Shown here piece by piece: positions 34,101-43,050 of a stretch of DNA of 64,000 bases. Source of the stretch: Sphingobacteriales bacterium (lineage in GTDB: Bacteria; Bacteroidota; Bacteroidia; Chitinophagales; Chitinophagaceae); contig JAIXSZ010000068.1 of the NCBI GenBank assembly GCA_027484425.1, positions 1-64,000 on the forward strand, written 5' to 3'. A model generated the notes under the pieces. The model was not told where the DNA came from. It did not search any database and saw only the letters and a program-made list of their open reading frames with translations. Position 1 is the first letter of the stretch; each line of letters begins with the position of its first letter. The position numbers and the translations under genes are program-made.

Positions 34101-36799
34101 TTGCCTGCTAGTGAGAAATCTAATCCAGGTAAATCGAGATATGTGATTGAGTTAGCACGTATTGTATAACCAGGATTAATTAGTTGTTGCCATGTGCCAT
34201 TGTTTATTTGCCATGATAGTGTGTAGCTACCGCAGTCGGTATTGTATAGGTTTCTGATGCCAACTTTTATTGTTTTTCCAGCTTGTATAGCAGAGCTTGT
34301 TAACTTTCTGCCACTTTCAAGACCAGAAATATTATCGATCATCAAATCTCCGATGGTAGCAGCAAGTTGGCAATCGCCATTATTAGCAATGCCTGATAGT
34401 GCAACACTTCTGTAACCACTTAAGCCATTAATTATAGGTTGGACTGCGACATAGGTGCGATCATGTAAAGACAAGCCACTGAACACGTAATTAGTATCAG
34501 TTGTTGTATCAATTACTGACATTTCTGGACCTATTTTTTTAAGTACTGCATAAGCATTAGCTCCAGGAAGTGGCGACCAATGAACATTCATGTAACCTGG
34601 GCACTGAGTGTTGGCAAGCGACAGTTTAGGTTTGGGGTTGACGATGAATCGCTGCGATGTGGAAATTTGTGTAGTATTGTTTCTGCTTACTCTAACCAAA
34701 CAATTTCCTGAGCTCACTCCTTCTGGTATCCAACTGAAATATCTTTTTTCTGCAGGAACGGCATTTGCCATGGTGACCCAGCTGCTGCCGTTATCTTTGC
34801 TAAATTCTACTTTGAAGGTATTGCCATCTGTAATTGCTTGCCAAAAAACTCTAAAAGAGTCAATATCCGTAGCTTGTTCACCACCTAATGGGAATGTTAG
34901 TGATAAGTTCACCGGGGCCAGGTCATAAGCAATAACAAAAGGTTGGGGTCCCAATGGTACATTGTACCCTCTGACAGTTAAAGTATAGTTACCTGGTTCT
35001 GGATTGTTGATTATTATTTGTTCTACATTGTTCAGGTGGTCTGCTTGCTCAGTAGCTGGTTTTTGAGCATTAGCAGGAGTGGCATCTGGAACTAATGGTA
35101 ATTTTATTTGACCATTTGGCAGCTTGAGCACACCATCTAAGTCATTCACTAGTTGTTTTGAAGCAGATGGGCTAGCTGGTGCGTCATTCCAATACAACAT
35201 TATTTTAGCTTGAGCCGTGCCAGTTGGTATGTTAATGACGTATGATTGTGAGTCGTTGTGGTTTAAAATGCCAGATCCGTACCAGTTGTTTTCTAAAGTC
35301 TTTAGTGCGCGGCCAATATCCATCATACCGAAGCCAAAGCTAAAGTCGGGACCAGTAACACCTAGATCGGTGGCAGAGTTGAGTAAAACTGTTTTTAGAA
35401 GGTCGGCTCTGGGTTGTGTACCATTATGCAACTGTTTGTAACGCTGGGTAAGAATGGCTAATCCGCTGGCGACTTGTGGCGAGGCCATGCTAGTGCCTCC
35501 AGCCCATCCGTAGGTGTTGTTTCGCAACCCTGAGTAGACGCTTGCACCAACAGCTACGATATCGGGTTTGATTCTTCCGTCTTTTACAGGGCCACGAGAT
35601 TGGTCCCATGCCTGTACCAAATTATGACTTGTACTGCCAACCACGATTATATTTTTGGAAGGCTGATATCCACCGCCCACAGTTGCATAGCCCGGGGCAT
35701 GAGGAGCACAAGTCAGCTCGCCGTCATTGCCAGCAGCAAACACATGCTGCACAGTCGGGAACTGTATAGCCATTGTATCCAAAAAACGTGAATAAAGGTC
35801 GTAAGTGCCAAAATATGGACAATTATCTTCTGCAATGGTGTATGAGTTGTTGGTGATAGTCATGTTGTGTTGCGCCAGCATACTTCCAGTGGCAGGAAGA
35901 AGGCTGCTAAAGAAGAAATTCAACAATTTGACTTTGGGCGTCATACTAATAGCCAGCGGATCTAATATCGCGGCACCACCAGCAATCCCATTTATATGGA
36001 TGCCATGATTGGTCATGGGCGCTGGGTTGTAGTTAGTGATACGATCTACCATATCTGTGTGGAAAATTCCTGAAGTGTTGTCGCCAACACCAATTGTAAC
36101 ACTATCTCCATTAAGGTTGTAACCACCTAATGGAAATGGTGCGATAGCAATGTTTCCATTAACGGCAGGTATTGATTGACGGTCTAATAGCACAGGCTTT
36201 GTTCTTATTGATATACTGCGAGTACCATACCATCCTGCTAGGTTTCGAAGCTTTGAAGCGGCTATGTTAACATAATAGTTCCCGTAGGCTTCCATATCTC
36301 CTGCCAGCAACTGTCCACCAATACTTTTTACAAGATCTAGCAATTCCTGTTTGCCAACAATGCCGTAAATAGATACCACAAGTTCGAGATTGCCTGTGGT
36401 TGCTGATTGCCATAAATATTTTTCAGCTTTCCATTCTGGCAACATTGGTGTGATACTATAGGAAAGAGATAATAACTGTTTAGCTCGATCTGATAACTGA
36501 TTTACAATTGCGACATATGTATTGTCGGGTATGTAATCGAGTAAAGTAATGCCTGCACGAGAGAGGCTGTCGAGCAAAGTGCTACTGGGTTTTTTATCGA
36601 AATGCAACAGAACTTGTTCGGCACTGGTTTTGTAGCCTCTGTTATTAACCCATTCAGCAGAGTTGCTGATTGTAGAGGTATCGCCGCTTTTTAAATGTAT
36701 ATTGTGAGAAGGTAACGAGCTTTGCGCACGTGCAATGGTGATACACAGTAGGTATATACTTAGTAGAATTGAACTGAATTTATAGGCTTTCCTAGTCAT
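31181..36799 (-). CDS. Giant subtilisin-like (S8) serine protease with T9SS sorting domain
   Basis: This encodes 1872 residues from MTRKAYKFSS, where the signal peptide begins; the frame is open 39 residues further up. A propeptide-like region is followed by the S8 catalytic domain (about 200-500): GVGDNTSG, HGIHINGIAGG and GGTSMASPQVASG with Ser437. Then come several beta-sandwich modules (fibronectin-III/PKD-like, MAM-like with WRYG/YLEYSYDG-type segments). A T9SS type A sorting domain closes the protein: YPNPTSNDKISI, FSIYDITGRFI, TKGVYFVKA. It is exported and probably surface-bound or released, and likely acts in nutrient or matrix proteolysis. Confidence 0.9.
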   Translation of the reverse strand: MTRKAYKFSSILLSIYLLCITIARAQSSLPSHNIHLKSGDTSTISNSAEWVNNRGYKTSAEQVLLHFDKKPSSTLLDSLSRAGITLLDYIPDNTYVAIVNQLSDRAKQLLSLSYSITPMLPEWKAEKYLWQSATTGNLELVVSIYGIVGKQELLDLVKSIGGQLLAGDMEAYGNYYVNIAASKLRNLAGWYGTRSISIRTKPVLLDRQSIPAVNGNIAIAPFPLGGYNLNGDSVTIGVGDNTSGIFHTDMVDRITNYNPAPMTNHGIHINGIAGGAAILDPLAISMTPKVKLLNFFFSSLLPATGSMLAQHNMTITNNSYTIAEDNCPYFGTYDLYSRFLDTMAIQFPTVQHVFAAGNDGELTCAPHAPGYATVGGGYQPSKNIIVVGSTSHNLVQAWDQSRGPVKDGRIKPDIVAVGASVYSGLRNNTYGWAGGTSMASPQVASGLAILTQRYKQLHNGTQPRADLLKTVLLNSATDLGVTGPDFSFGFGMMDIGRALKTLENNWYGSGILNHNDSQSYVINIPTGTAQAKIMLYWNDAPASPSASKQLVNDLDGVLKLPNGQIKLPLVPDATPANAQKPATEQADHLNNVEQIIINNPEPGNYTLTVRGYNVPLGPQPFVIAYDLAPVNLSLTFPLGGEQATDIDSFRVFWQAITDGNTFKVEFSKDNGSSWVTMANAVPAEKRYFSWIPEGVSSGNCLVRVSRNNTTQISTSQRFIVNPKPKLSLANTQCPGYMNVHWSPLPGANAYAVLKKIGPEMSVIDTTTDTNYVFSGLSLHDRTYVAVQPIINGLSGYRSVALSGIANNGDCQLAATIGDLMIDNISGLESGRKLTSSAIQAGKTIKVGIRNLYNTDCGSYTLSWQINNGTWQQLINPGYTIRANSITYLDLPGLDFSLAGNYTLKIAVQNTSVPDPQSSNDTVTKIIKCLPNDPMDLTNLYEDGFEDMQLFSTTHDSIGISPNGHWDYFNDDDSGRIRSYIYDKIVIKGNRSVSMDQFMPMRSGSHNLFSGTFNLSSYDTSLHEIRIDYDYIVHSIPNNKNGNAVFARATDTSAWKTIYNYDSNSYPGTLKQVKSMSLTDIVRHSNQNFSTSTQIAFGQNDTTIIAATNFGTGITIDNFRMYTVANDALLSAVVSPTPNNCGLPSSIPLTVKVKNGVNYTIKNISVYYALDNGLVYHGSIDSLKSKDSLNYTFPQLMDITTGSKHSIKIWISAAGDTYRDNDSILNYQFLNSKIITDYPYLEQFEKDNGGFYTDGFMSSWQYGTPSSTRINKAASGKKAWKTNLTGNHNDLEQSYLYSPCYDLSALSNPMLSFSMAEDIENCGNILCDGAYLEYSYDGNIWTKLDANDYTTNWYDTTHHIWNTAGFSRWHVVTAPLPIPAASKVLHLRFVFFSDPAVAYEGVAIDDIHIYDKNKDILPANGKITMLNNQSANTWHIFETNNQIAAEVQPFQNFHNLSVSLYQIDTLYNQGKTQYLIPRSYALYTDQESSDSFLVRLFLTEQDIIKITTDTTCPSCTKIEDAYTLGITQYVDNKKNNTVNGTLNDNTAGITRYYNSEKVNWVPYMSGYRAEARIKDLGELWFNNGGPTNEFVAGDDYLNFIAFKKGAYATTFWHSLIDTAVYQYVLESSVDNVMFTEVATISARNDNPGEYTVTATEELSGIVYFRLKWTMKNSTTLHYSPVRKIEQNEETEGWVKFNASMASSNHVITKWQSFIDGMVKNYLLERAINDGSYTEIANVSSQKNYGQLYYITDAPANIPSGAVLSYKLTAVLNDNSKVTLPIQKVQWIDRIALSDIYPNPTSNDKISIHWFADPGTEMRFSIYDITGRFIEQYTLTAAEWDNTTTLTTIPKTKGVYFVKATSSNYTNTLKVVFQ

Positions 36800-37026
36800 A
36801 ATAATTTCATCTGTAATCACGAGGTCAATCAATACATAAATATCACAAATTTCAGGGTAATAGCCTAAAAAAATACATTTATTAACTATTGAGTTTGGTT
36901 TTGAATTATGATACATCGATTGTCATTTTATCATTGTAGTTCTTCATTTTAACATTATAAAACAAGCTTCACACTCTCATTTCGTTATCTTTATCGCATT
37001 CATAAAACTGTATGATGTAAAGTGAT

Positions 37027-39321
37027 ATGCTTAATTTGTTTTTAATGTCTGCTCTACCGCCTCTTATTTCAGACCTTGGATTGATAATGGGCGCTGCAGC
37101 GGTGACTACCTTATTGTTCAAGAAACTGAAGCAGCCTACAGTGCTGGGATATATATTAGTAGGGATACTAGTAGGTCCTCATTTTCCATTGTTTCCAAGT
37201 GTAGCGGACACTAAAAGTGTAGAAATATGGGCCCAGATAGGCGTAATTATTTTGCTTTTCTGTCTTGGGTTAGAATTTAGTTTCAAGAAGTTGTTGAGGG
37301 TCGGAGGTACTGCCTCTATTATGGCCATAACCGAAATTGTGGCCATGTTGTTGATAGGGTTTGGTATAGGTAAAATGCTCAATTGGACGACGACAGATAG
37401 TATATTTCTAGGTGCTATGATATCGATTTCATCGACCACCATTATCTTCAGAGCATTTGAGGAATCGGGCGTAAAAGAGAAAAAATTTGCAGGTTTAGTA
37501 TTTGGTGTCTTGGTTGTGCAAGATTTGGCAGCTATATTGATGTTGGTTTTGCTTCCCACATTAGCAATTAGCAGTAGTTTGACAGGACCAGCATTGTTGT
37601 TTCCGGTCGGAAAGCTGATGTTTTTTCTTGTATTATGGTTTGTTTCTGGGATTTTTTTCTTGCCTACGATGCTAAGGAGGTTGGAAAAATCTTTGAATAA
37701 TGAGATGTTACTTATTGTATCATTGGCGCTGTGTTTCATTATGGTTATTCTTGCAGCCGGCGCCGGTTTCTCCCCAGCATTGGGTGCATTTATTATGGGC
37801 TCGATACTAGCCGAAACACCAGTAGGCGGCAAAATTGAGCATCTTACGATGTCTATCAAAGAGATGTTTGGTGCAGTATTTTTTGTATCGGTAGGGATGA
37901 TGATAGACCCAGCAATGATACCCACCTATTGGCAGCCAATTTTGCTTATTAGTATGGTAGTACTTATCGGCCAGCCCATTACAGCAATCATAGGCGGTCT
38001 ACTATCTCGACAACCATTAAAAATAGCCGTACAGGCTGGTATGAGCCTATCGCAGATAGGTGAGTTTTCGTTTATTATTGCCACTGCAGGATTGTCTATG
38101 GGGATCATAAGCCCTTATTTATACCCCATAGCCGTGGCAGTTTCTGCACTTACTACGTTTACTACCCCATATATGATTCGTTTTTCTACGCCATTGTATT
38201 TGCTGCTACAGAAAAAGCTACCCCCCAATTGGATAAATGCAATAGATAGATACAGCTTGGAGGGGCAAACTGTAAAACCTACCAGTGACTGGAAGGAGTA
38301 TATTACATCTTTTGCTGTACAAACAATTATCTATGCCATCTTGGTGATAGGAGTAATACTGATCATGTCTAATGTGGTGCTACCAGCGATAGGGCAGGGA
38401 ACACAGTCGCCATTGATAAGACTGGCAATGGCGGCAGTAACTATATTGTTGGCTACACCTTTTTTATGGGCCTTGACATTGAGGCGAATAGCTCCGAAAG
38501 TAGCGAAAAATTTGTGGCAAAACCGGTCGTTCAGAGGTCCAATGATTGTTTTGCAAGTGTTCAGGTTCGTGATTGGGTTTATCATTATTGGCTTTCTAAT
38601 AGACAATATAGTTTCATCAGAGTGGGCATTTGCTTTATTTATTTTATCTGTCTTTTTGTTAGTGATTAATTATAAGAAGCTACAAACTATCAATTACTTT
38701 ATTGAAAAACGATTTATCACTAATTTGAATGAAAAGGAACAAAATGACAAAAAAGTGAGTGGTTCTCATCTTACTCCCTGGGACGCCCACATCACGAGTT
38801 TCTTGATTTCCCCTGACTTTCGCGGTGTTGGATTAACACTTTGGGAACTGAAACTAAGAGAAGAATATGGTGTGAATGTTGCGATGATAAAAAGAGGGGC
38901 TTTTACGATACAGGCACCTGATAGACAGGAGCGCATATATCCGGATGACACATTGTACGTCATAGGCACAGATGACCAAGTAGTGGCATTCAAAAAATAT
39001 CTTGATTTTTGTAGCCCGGTACGATCAAAAAATATATTACCAGAAGATGAACTTACTCTGCAGCGTATAGAGGTAACGCCCTATTCTGTATTGGCAGGGA
39101 AAACAATTAAGGAATCCTCTATCAGAGAGCGTACTAAGGGGTTGGTGGTAGGTATTGAGCGCAATGGTGAACGTATTTTGAATCCTGAATCGACAGCTTT
39201 GATTCAAGCTGGTGACTTGTTGTGGATTGTAGGTAATACCCGAAGAATAATGGTCTTGGAAAAGATGATGGTAAAAACATCGTTACAAAGTGAGCGTACA
39301 TTGAATCTAGTATCACAATAA
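37027..39321 (+). CDS. CPA2-family monovalent cation:proton antiporter with TrkA-C domain (KefB/RosB type)
   Basis: This encodes 764 residues. Twelve or so membrane helices (about 10-390) have the CPA2 motifs PTVLGYILVGILVGPH, ISISSTTIIF, VQDLAAI (the ion-binding Asp) and GAFIMGSILAETP. Further hydrophobic helices lie at about 420-560, an extra membrane block not present in KefB. Two cytosolic segments follow: a TrkA-C-like domain (YGVNVAMIKRG, DTLYVIGTDDQVVAFKKY) and a second (ALIQAGDLLWIVGN). It probably exports K+ or Na+ in exchange for H+; the ion is not readable. Confidence 0.88.
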   Translation: MLNLFLMSALPPLISDLGLIMGAAAVTTLLFKKLKQPTVLGYILVGILVGPHFPLFPSVADTKSVEIWAQIGVIILLFCLGLEFSFKKLLRVGGTASIMAITEIVAMLLIGFGIGKMLNWTTTDSIFLGAMISISSTTIIFRAFEESGVKEKKFAGLVFGVLVVQDLAAILMLVLLPTLAISSSLTGPALLFPVGKLMFFLVLWFVSGIFFLPTMLRRLEKSLNNEMLLIVSLALCFIMVILAAGAGFSPALGAFIMGSILAETPVGGKIEHLTMSIKEMFGAVFFVSVGMMIDPAMIPTYWQPILLISMVVLIGQPITAIIGGLLSRQPLKIAVQAGMSLSQIGEFSFIIATAGLSMGIISPYLYPIAVAVSALTTFTTPYMIRFSTPLYLLLQKKLPPNWINAIDRYSLEGQTVKPTSDWKEYITSFAVQTIIYAILVIGVILIMSNVVLPAIGQGTQSPLIRLAMAAVTILLATPFLWALTLRRIAPKVAKNLWQNRSFRGPMIVLQVFRFVIGFIIIGFLIDNIVSSEWAFALFILSVFLLVINYKKLQTINYFIEKRFITNLNEKEQNDKKVSGSHLTPWDAHITSFLISPDFRGVGLTLWELKLREEYGVNVAMIKRGAFTIQAPDRQERIYPDDTLYVIGTDDQVVAFKKYLDFCSPVRSKNILPEDELTLQRIEVTPYSVLAGKTIKESSIRERTKGLVVGIERNGERILNPESTALIQAGDLLWIVGNTRRIMVLEKMMVKTSLQSERTLNLVSQ

Positions 39322-39334
39322 TAAAACTGAACAG

Positions 39335-39913
39335 ATGAATATAAATTTGGTTAATCGTTTTTTGCTGTTGTTCGTTAGCGTGTTAGTGGTTACAGGTCTC
39401 AATAGCTGTTTTCATAGATTGGCGCCCGCATCTAAAACTGAAGCGCAGTATGATGCAAATGCTAATAGCACGATATACACGGTGTTGCCACATGGCAATG
39501 TGGTACTGCCAGGGAAGTGGGAAACCGGCAAATACGCTAAAACGAGCAGACAACAGTATTTTTATAGAGCCGACACCACGACACTGATAGTATCGGTGGG
39601 TATGTGTAGCAGCTATGAGTTTGGTAAAGGAAAAGTGGCAGATGCAGATTTTATAAATAACTACTACAACATGGAAGCTAACTATCAGATTAAACTACAA
39701 GAACAGACACCTGTAGTTTTGGAATCTGATAGCACCGCGCGCTATAAAATATGGATGGTGAGAGCAGATGGGATAGACCAATACTACTTGTGTGGTACCA
39801 AAGATTGTGCATGTAAGGAATGTAGTTATCGAACACTGATACTTAAAAACCGTAAAATCAATCAAACGGATGCTATTGCACTACTGAAGCAAGTTTTTGC
39901 TTCAGGCAAATAA
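39335..39913 (+). CDS. Hypothetical lipoprotein
   Basis: This encodes 192 residues. The signal sequence ends with the lipobox LNSC (about residue 25). The mature part is a single soluble domain: a VVLPGKWETGKYAKTSRQQYFYRADTTTLIV opening, then a Cys-rich CGTKDCACKECSY near the C-terminus that looks like a small metal or disulfide site. No family is recognised. It starts 13 bases after the antiporter stop and is likely cotranscribed with it. Confidence 0.65.
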   Translation: MNINLVNRFLLLFVSVLVVTGLNSCFHRLAPASKTEAQYDANANSTIYTVLPHGNVVLPGKWETGKYAKTSRQQYFYRADTTTLIVSVGMCSSYEFGKGKVADADFINNYYNMEANYQIKLQEQTPVVLESDSTARYKIWMVRADGIDQYYLCGTKDCACKECSYRTLILKNRKINQTDAIALLKQVFASGK

Positions 39914-40018
39914 GACTTGTTAACTTTTAAGTTGTTTGCTCAGGTTGTGGTGAGCATATGTTCCCAATTCCAAAAAGAACAACTATCTTGCACAGCAATT
40001 ATAACAACACTAATAAAC

Positions 40019-41032
40019 ATGGAATTATATCTCGATTCGGCCAACCTGAAAGAAATAGAAGAAGGTTTTAAACTCGGTTTTCTTACCGGACTTACTACTA
40101 CACCTACCTTTATGCAACGTGAGGGCATCACGGATATTGACGGCACTATAGTAAAGTTGTCTAAAATGGTGCCAGTGTTGCAAATAGAAGCGCTGGGCAA
40201 TACTGCAGAAGAAGTTGTGGCAGAAGCAGTTCGTCAGTTGAATCTGGGATTGGATCCTAAAACGACAGTTTTTAAAATACCTGTTTCTTTGGAAGGTCTA
40301 AGAGCTTGTAAGATGCTGCGCAATCAGGGATTGTTAGTGAATGTACACCTTGTATATACACTACAGCAAGCGTATATGGCTATGCAAGCAGGAGCAAGCT
40401 ATGTTTGTCCGCTAGTAGGTCGTTTGCAAGATCAGGGTCATGATGCTGTGGCGCTGGTGGAGCAATGTGTGAAGGCTGTGAAGCAATATGGCTACGATAC
40501 AAAAATCATGTTTAGTTCTGTGCGTAATTCTGAGCATGTGCGCAACGCACTTACAGCAGGAGCGCACACGATTACTGTACCACTTAAAATATTGAAATCT
40601 CTTACAGAGAATAATTTCACTACTATAGGAACAGAACAGTTTTTGAGCGATACTCGCCTAATGACTGTGCGTGTAAAAGATGCTATCAATAGTATCAATC
40701 CACTTGTGAATGCTGACACAAACCTAAAAGATGCTATTGTAAAGATGACTGAATATGGATTTGGTTGTATAACAGTGGTAAATGATAACGGCGAAGTTGC
40801 TGGTGTGTTTACAGACGGTGATTTACGCAGATTGTTGCAAAATGATGGAGAACACATTTTGGACAAAAAAATAGGTAGTTTGGAATACAAAACACCTATA
40901 AGTATAGACGTAAATGCACTATTGAATGATGCGGCAGCAATATTTAAGAAAATGAAAGTAGATACTATACTGGCTACTGACAATAACAAACCTGTAGGTA
41001 TGCTAGACATACAGGATTTGAAAGCATACTAA
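40019..41032 (+). CDS. Transaldolase/fructose-6-phosphate aldolase-like protein fused to a CBS-domain pair
   Basis: This encodes 337 residues from the ATG at 40019; the frame extends upstream without similarity. Residues 1-222 form the small-transaldolase (FSA/TalC) barrel: YLDSANLKEIEE with Asp6, FKIPVSLEGL with the Schiff-base Lys86, YVCPLVGRL, and SSVRNSEHV. Three otherwise conserved positions differ: Thr28 for Asn in TTNP, His110 for Thr in VNVTL, and Gln137 for Asp in GRLDD. Residues 229-337 are two CBS modules; the first, with AGVFTDGDLRRLL, resembles the CBS part of KdsD/GutQ. The next genes are kdsC-like and kdsB, so it probably supplies, or senses and controls, the Kdo pathway. It could also be an ordinary nucleotide-regulated aldolase. 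Confidence 0.85.
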   Translation: MELYLDSANLKEIEEGFKLGFLTGLTTTPTFMQREGITDIDGTIVKLSKMVPVLQIEALGNTAEEVVAEAVRQLNLGLDPKTTVFKIPVSLEGLRACKMLRNQGLLVNVHLVYTLQQAYMAMQAGASYVCPLVGRLQDQGHDAVALVEQCVKAVKQYGYDTKIMFSSVRNSEHVRNALTAGAHTITVPLKILKSLTENNFTTIGTEQFLSDTRLMTVRVKDAINSINPLVNADTNLKDAIVKMTEYGFGCITVVNDNGEVAGVFTDGDLRRLLQNDGEHILDKKIGSLEYKTPISIDVNALLNDAAAIFKKMKVDTILATDNNKPVGMLDIQDLKAY

Positions 41033-41147
41033 TCTAATATTGTTTAGCATTTATTTTTTACAAATGGTATGATGGTCCTTTCAGGAACTTTATGCCATTT
41101 GTTTTTATTACCAGTATTCACTTTCTCTGCAAGTATAGTTTTTGATT

Positions 41148-41864
41148 ATGACTAATATAAATACAGATTTTATTCAAAATTCGTTTTCTGGAACATTTGT
41201 GACAGGGGCAAGTGAACTGGGTATGAAACTGGACCGAATAAATGCCTATATTTTTGATTGGGATGGTGTATTTAATAATGGCTCAAAGGGTGCTGATGGT
41301 TCAAGTCCTTTTAACGAAGTAGATTCAATGGGCATAAACATGCTTAGGTACAATCATTACATTCGCAAGTCTCTAAATCCCATAGCAGGTATTATAACTG
41401 GCGAAAAAAATCCTGTTGCATTTACTTTTTCCAGACGCGAGCATTTTCATGCCGTATATTATGGTATAAAAAACAAAAAAGATGCGTTAATGCATCTTTG
41501 TGATGCGCATGATATACAACCAGACGAAGTGGCCTATTTTTTTGATGATATCACGGATCTGGAAGTTGCATCTATGTGTGGGATAAGCATAATGGTGGGT
41601 AGAAACTGCAATCCAATGTTGGTGAATATGGCAAAAGAAAAACACCTTGCCGACTATATAACATCAAATGATGGTGGCAACAATGCGATACGAGAAGCCA
41701 CTGAATTGCTGAAAGCACTAAGTGGAAAATATGACGAAACGATAATGCAACGGTCTATATACTCAGAACACTATCGCGATTACCTCAATAGTAGAAATAT
41801 TCCTTCTCCAGCATTTTACACAGTGACAGATTCTAAGATTTCAGAAACCAATCCATTAATATGA
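41148..41864 (+). CDS. KdsC-like HAD phosphatase (3-deoxy-D-manno-octulosonate 8-phosphate phosphatase)
   Basis: This encodes 238 residues from ATG 41148. The HAD nucleophile motif is FDWDGVF (Asp37 and Asp39), motif II is IITGE, and the acidic motif is FFDDITDLEVASMCGISIMVG, matching the GDDxxD region of KdsC. The C-terminal ADYIT-x-NDGGNNAIREATELLKALSGKYDE follows KdsC almost position for position (GGxGAVRE, GKLDE). The N-terminal 25 residues and the last 35 are extra to the usual 170-190. Loss of the Gly in GDD (here Phe) is unusual. Its stop overlaps the kdsB start by four bases. Confidence 0.8.
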   Translation: MTNINTDFIQNSFSGTFVTGASELGMKLDRINAYIFDWDGVFNNGSKGADGSSPFNEVDSMGINMLRYNHYIRKSLNPIAGIITGEKNPVAFTFSRREHFHAVYYGIKNKKDALMHLCDAHDIQPDEVAYFFDDITDLEVASMCGISIMVGRNCNPMLVNMAKEKHLADYITSNDGGNNAIREATELLKALSGKYDETIMQRSIYSEHYRDYLNSRNIPSPAFYTVTDSKISETNPLI

Positions 41865-42601
41865 TAGCAGGTATAATACCAGCAAGATTTGCTTCTTCTC
41901 GTTTTCCGGGTAAACCGCTAGCTGACATAAACGGTAAAACCATGATTCAGCGTGTGTATGAACAGGCTGCTATGAGCCAACATTTGGACATAGTGGTGGT
42001 GGCGACTGATGATGAGAGGATATATAACCATGTACTTTCTTTTGGAGGTAAGGTGGTAATGACCGCTACTGAACACCCAAGTGGAACTGACAGGTGCTAT
42101 GAAGCGCTTACGCAACTGGGCGATGGCTATGAGTATGTTATCAATATACAGGGAGACGAACCATTTATAGTGCCAGCGCAAATTGATGAACTCGCCGTGG
42201 TTCTAAAGCAGGGAGGTGTGGAAATCGCAACTCAAATGATTGCGGTAAATGATTATGATTCACTGTTTGACAAGGGAGAGGTGAAAATAGTGCTTAATGA
42301 TAATATGGAAGGTATTTACTTTAGTAGGATGGTGATACCTTTTATGAAGGGTGTAGATGAAAAAGAATGGCATCTGCACCATACCTATTACAGGCATGTG
42401 GGTATGTATGCTTATAGGAGTGACATATTAGCCCAATTAACTAAGCTTCCAGTATCTAAGTTAGAAAAAGCAGAATCGTTAGAGCAACTGAGGTGGGTAG
42501 AAAGTGGATATAAGATAAAATGCGTGCCAACAACATATGAAAGTCATTGTATAGATACCCCTGAAGACTTGGCAAGGCTACAGAATAATGCTGCTTTGTA
42601 G
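41861..42601 (+). CDS. kdsB: 3-deoxy-manno-octulosonate cytidylyltransferase (CMP-Kdo synthetase)
   Basis: This encodes 246 residues. It activates Kdo with CTP for lipid A-core assembly. The N-terminal IIPARFASSRFPGKPLADINGKTMIQRVY is the nucleotide-binding signature. VVATDDERI, HPSGTDR, INIQGDEPF (Mg-binding Asp) and the C-terminal EKAESLEQLRW, VPTTYESHCIDTPEDLA are all KdsB-specific. It is coupled to the kdsC-like gene by an ATGA overlap. Confidence 0.96.
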   Translation: MIAGIIPARFASSRFPGKPLADINGKTMIQRVYEQAAMSQHLDIVVVATDDERIYNHVLSFGGKVVMTATEHPSGTDRCYEALTQLGDGYEYVINIQGDEPFIVPAQIDELAVVLKQGGVEIATQMIAVNDYDSLFDKGEVKIVLNDNMEGIYFSRMVIPFMKGVDEKEWHLHHTYYRHVGMYAYRSDILAQLTKLPVSKLEKAESLEQLRWVESGYKIKCVPTTYESHCIDTPEDLARLQNNAAL

Positions 42602-42628
42602 CATTGTGTTCATTGGTTTCATTTTGAT

Positions 42629-42636
42629 TATTTTTG
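42629..42636 (+). promoter_or_regulatory. -7 promoter box TATTTTTG
   Basis: A TAnnTTTG box lies 15 bases before ATG 42652. It argues against the upstream TTG start, which lies inside the box. Confidence 0.5.
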
Positions 42637-42651
42637 ACAAAACTTGTTTTC

Positions 42652-43050
42652 ATGCATAGGCTGCCACTGTTGTTGTTATTTGTTTTTAGTTGCGCTTCAG
42701 TTGCTTTGGGCCAAAACAAAGCTAGATATAGTGATGTGAAAGCTAGCATGAAAAAGCCTCAATTAGAAGCACATGCACTCTATGTGGCTAATAAAAGGGC
42801 TGCCGCCCTGAGATGTAGGGAAGAATTCAAGATTGCAAAGATAGTTTCTGACGACTGGGAAGTGATGCGTAATGATCATGGCATGGTAATAGCGAGATAC
42901 ATACATATGGAGCTATATGGCGAAACAACAGATGGGCGATGTGGCATGTCGCACTGTATATTCAGGCAAAATATGCTAGCAGATAATACGTATTCTCCTC
43001 GACTTAAAGTAGAAAACTTAGGAGCGTTCTATGACCTAGAATGCGAGTAG
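42652..43050 (+). CDS. Hypothetical secreted protein
   Basis: This encodes 132 residues from MHRLPLLLL. A clear signal peptide ends near ALGQ; the cysteine inside it (FSCASVALG) is early, so export as a soluble periplasmic protein is more likely than a lipoprotein. The mature part is about 110 residues, basic at first and then strand-rich, with four cysteines (RCREEF, RCGMSHC, LECE). No family is recognised. Confidence 0.6.
   Translation: MHRLPLLLLFVFSCASVALGQNKARYSDVKASMKKPQLEAHALYVANKRAAALRCREEFKIAKIVSDDWEVMRNDHGMVIARYIHMELYGETTDGRCGMSHCIFRQNMLADNTYSPRLKVENLGAFYDLECE

Noticed and set aside
31181-36799. Tandem internal repeats in the S8 protease that would indicate an adhesin
   Set aside because: The C-terminal modules are beta-sandwich-like but not near-identical repeats. 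The catalytic triad motifs and the sorting domain make a protease the better call.
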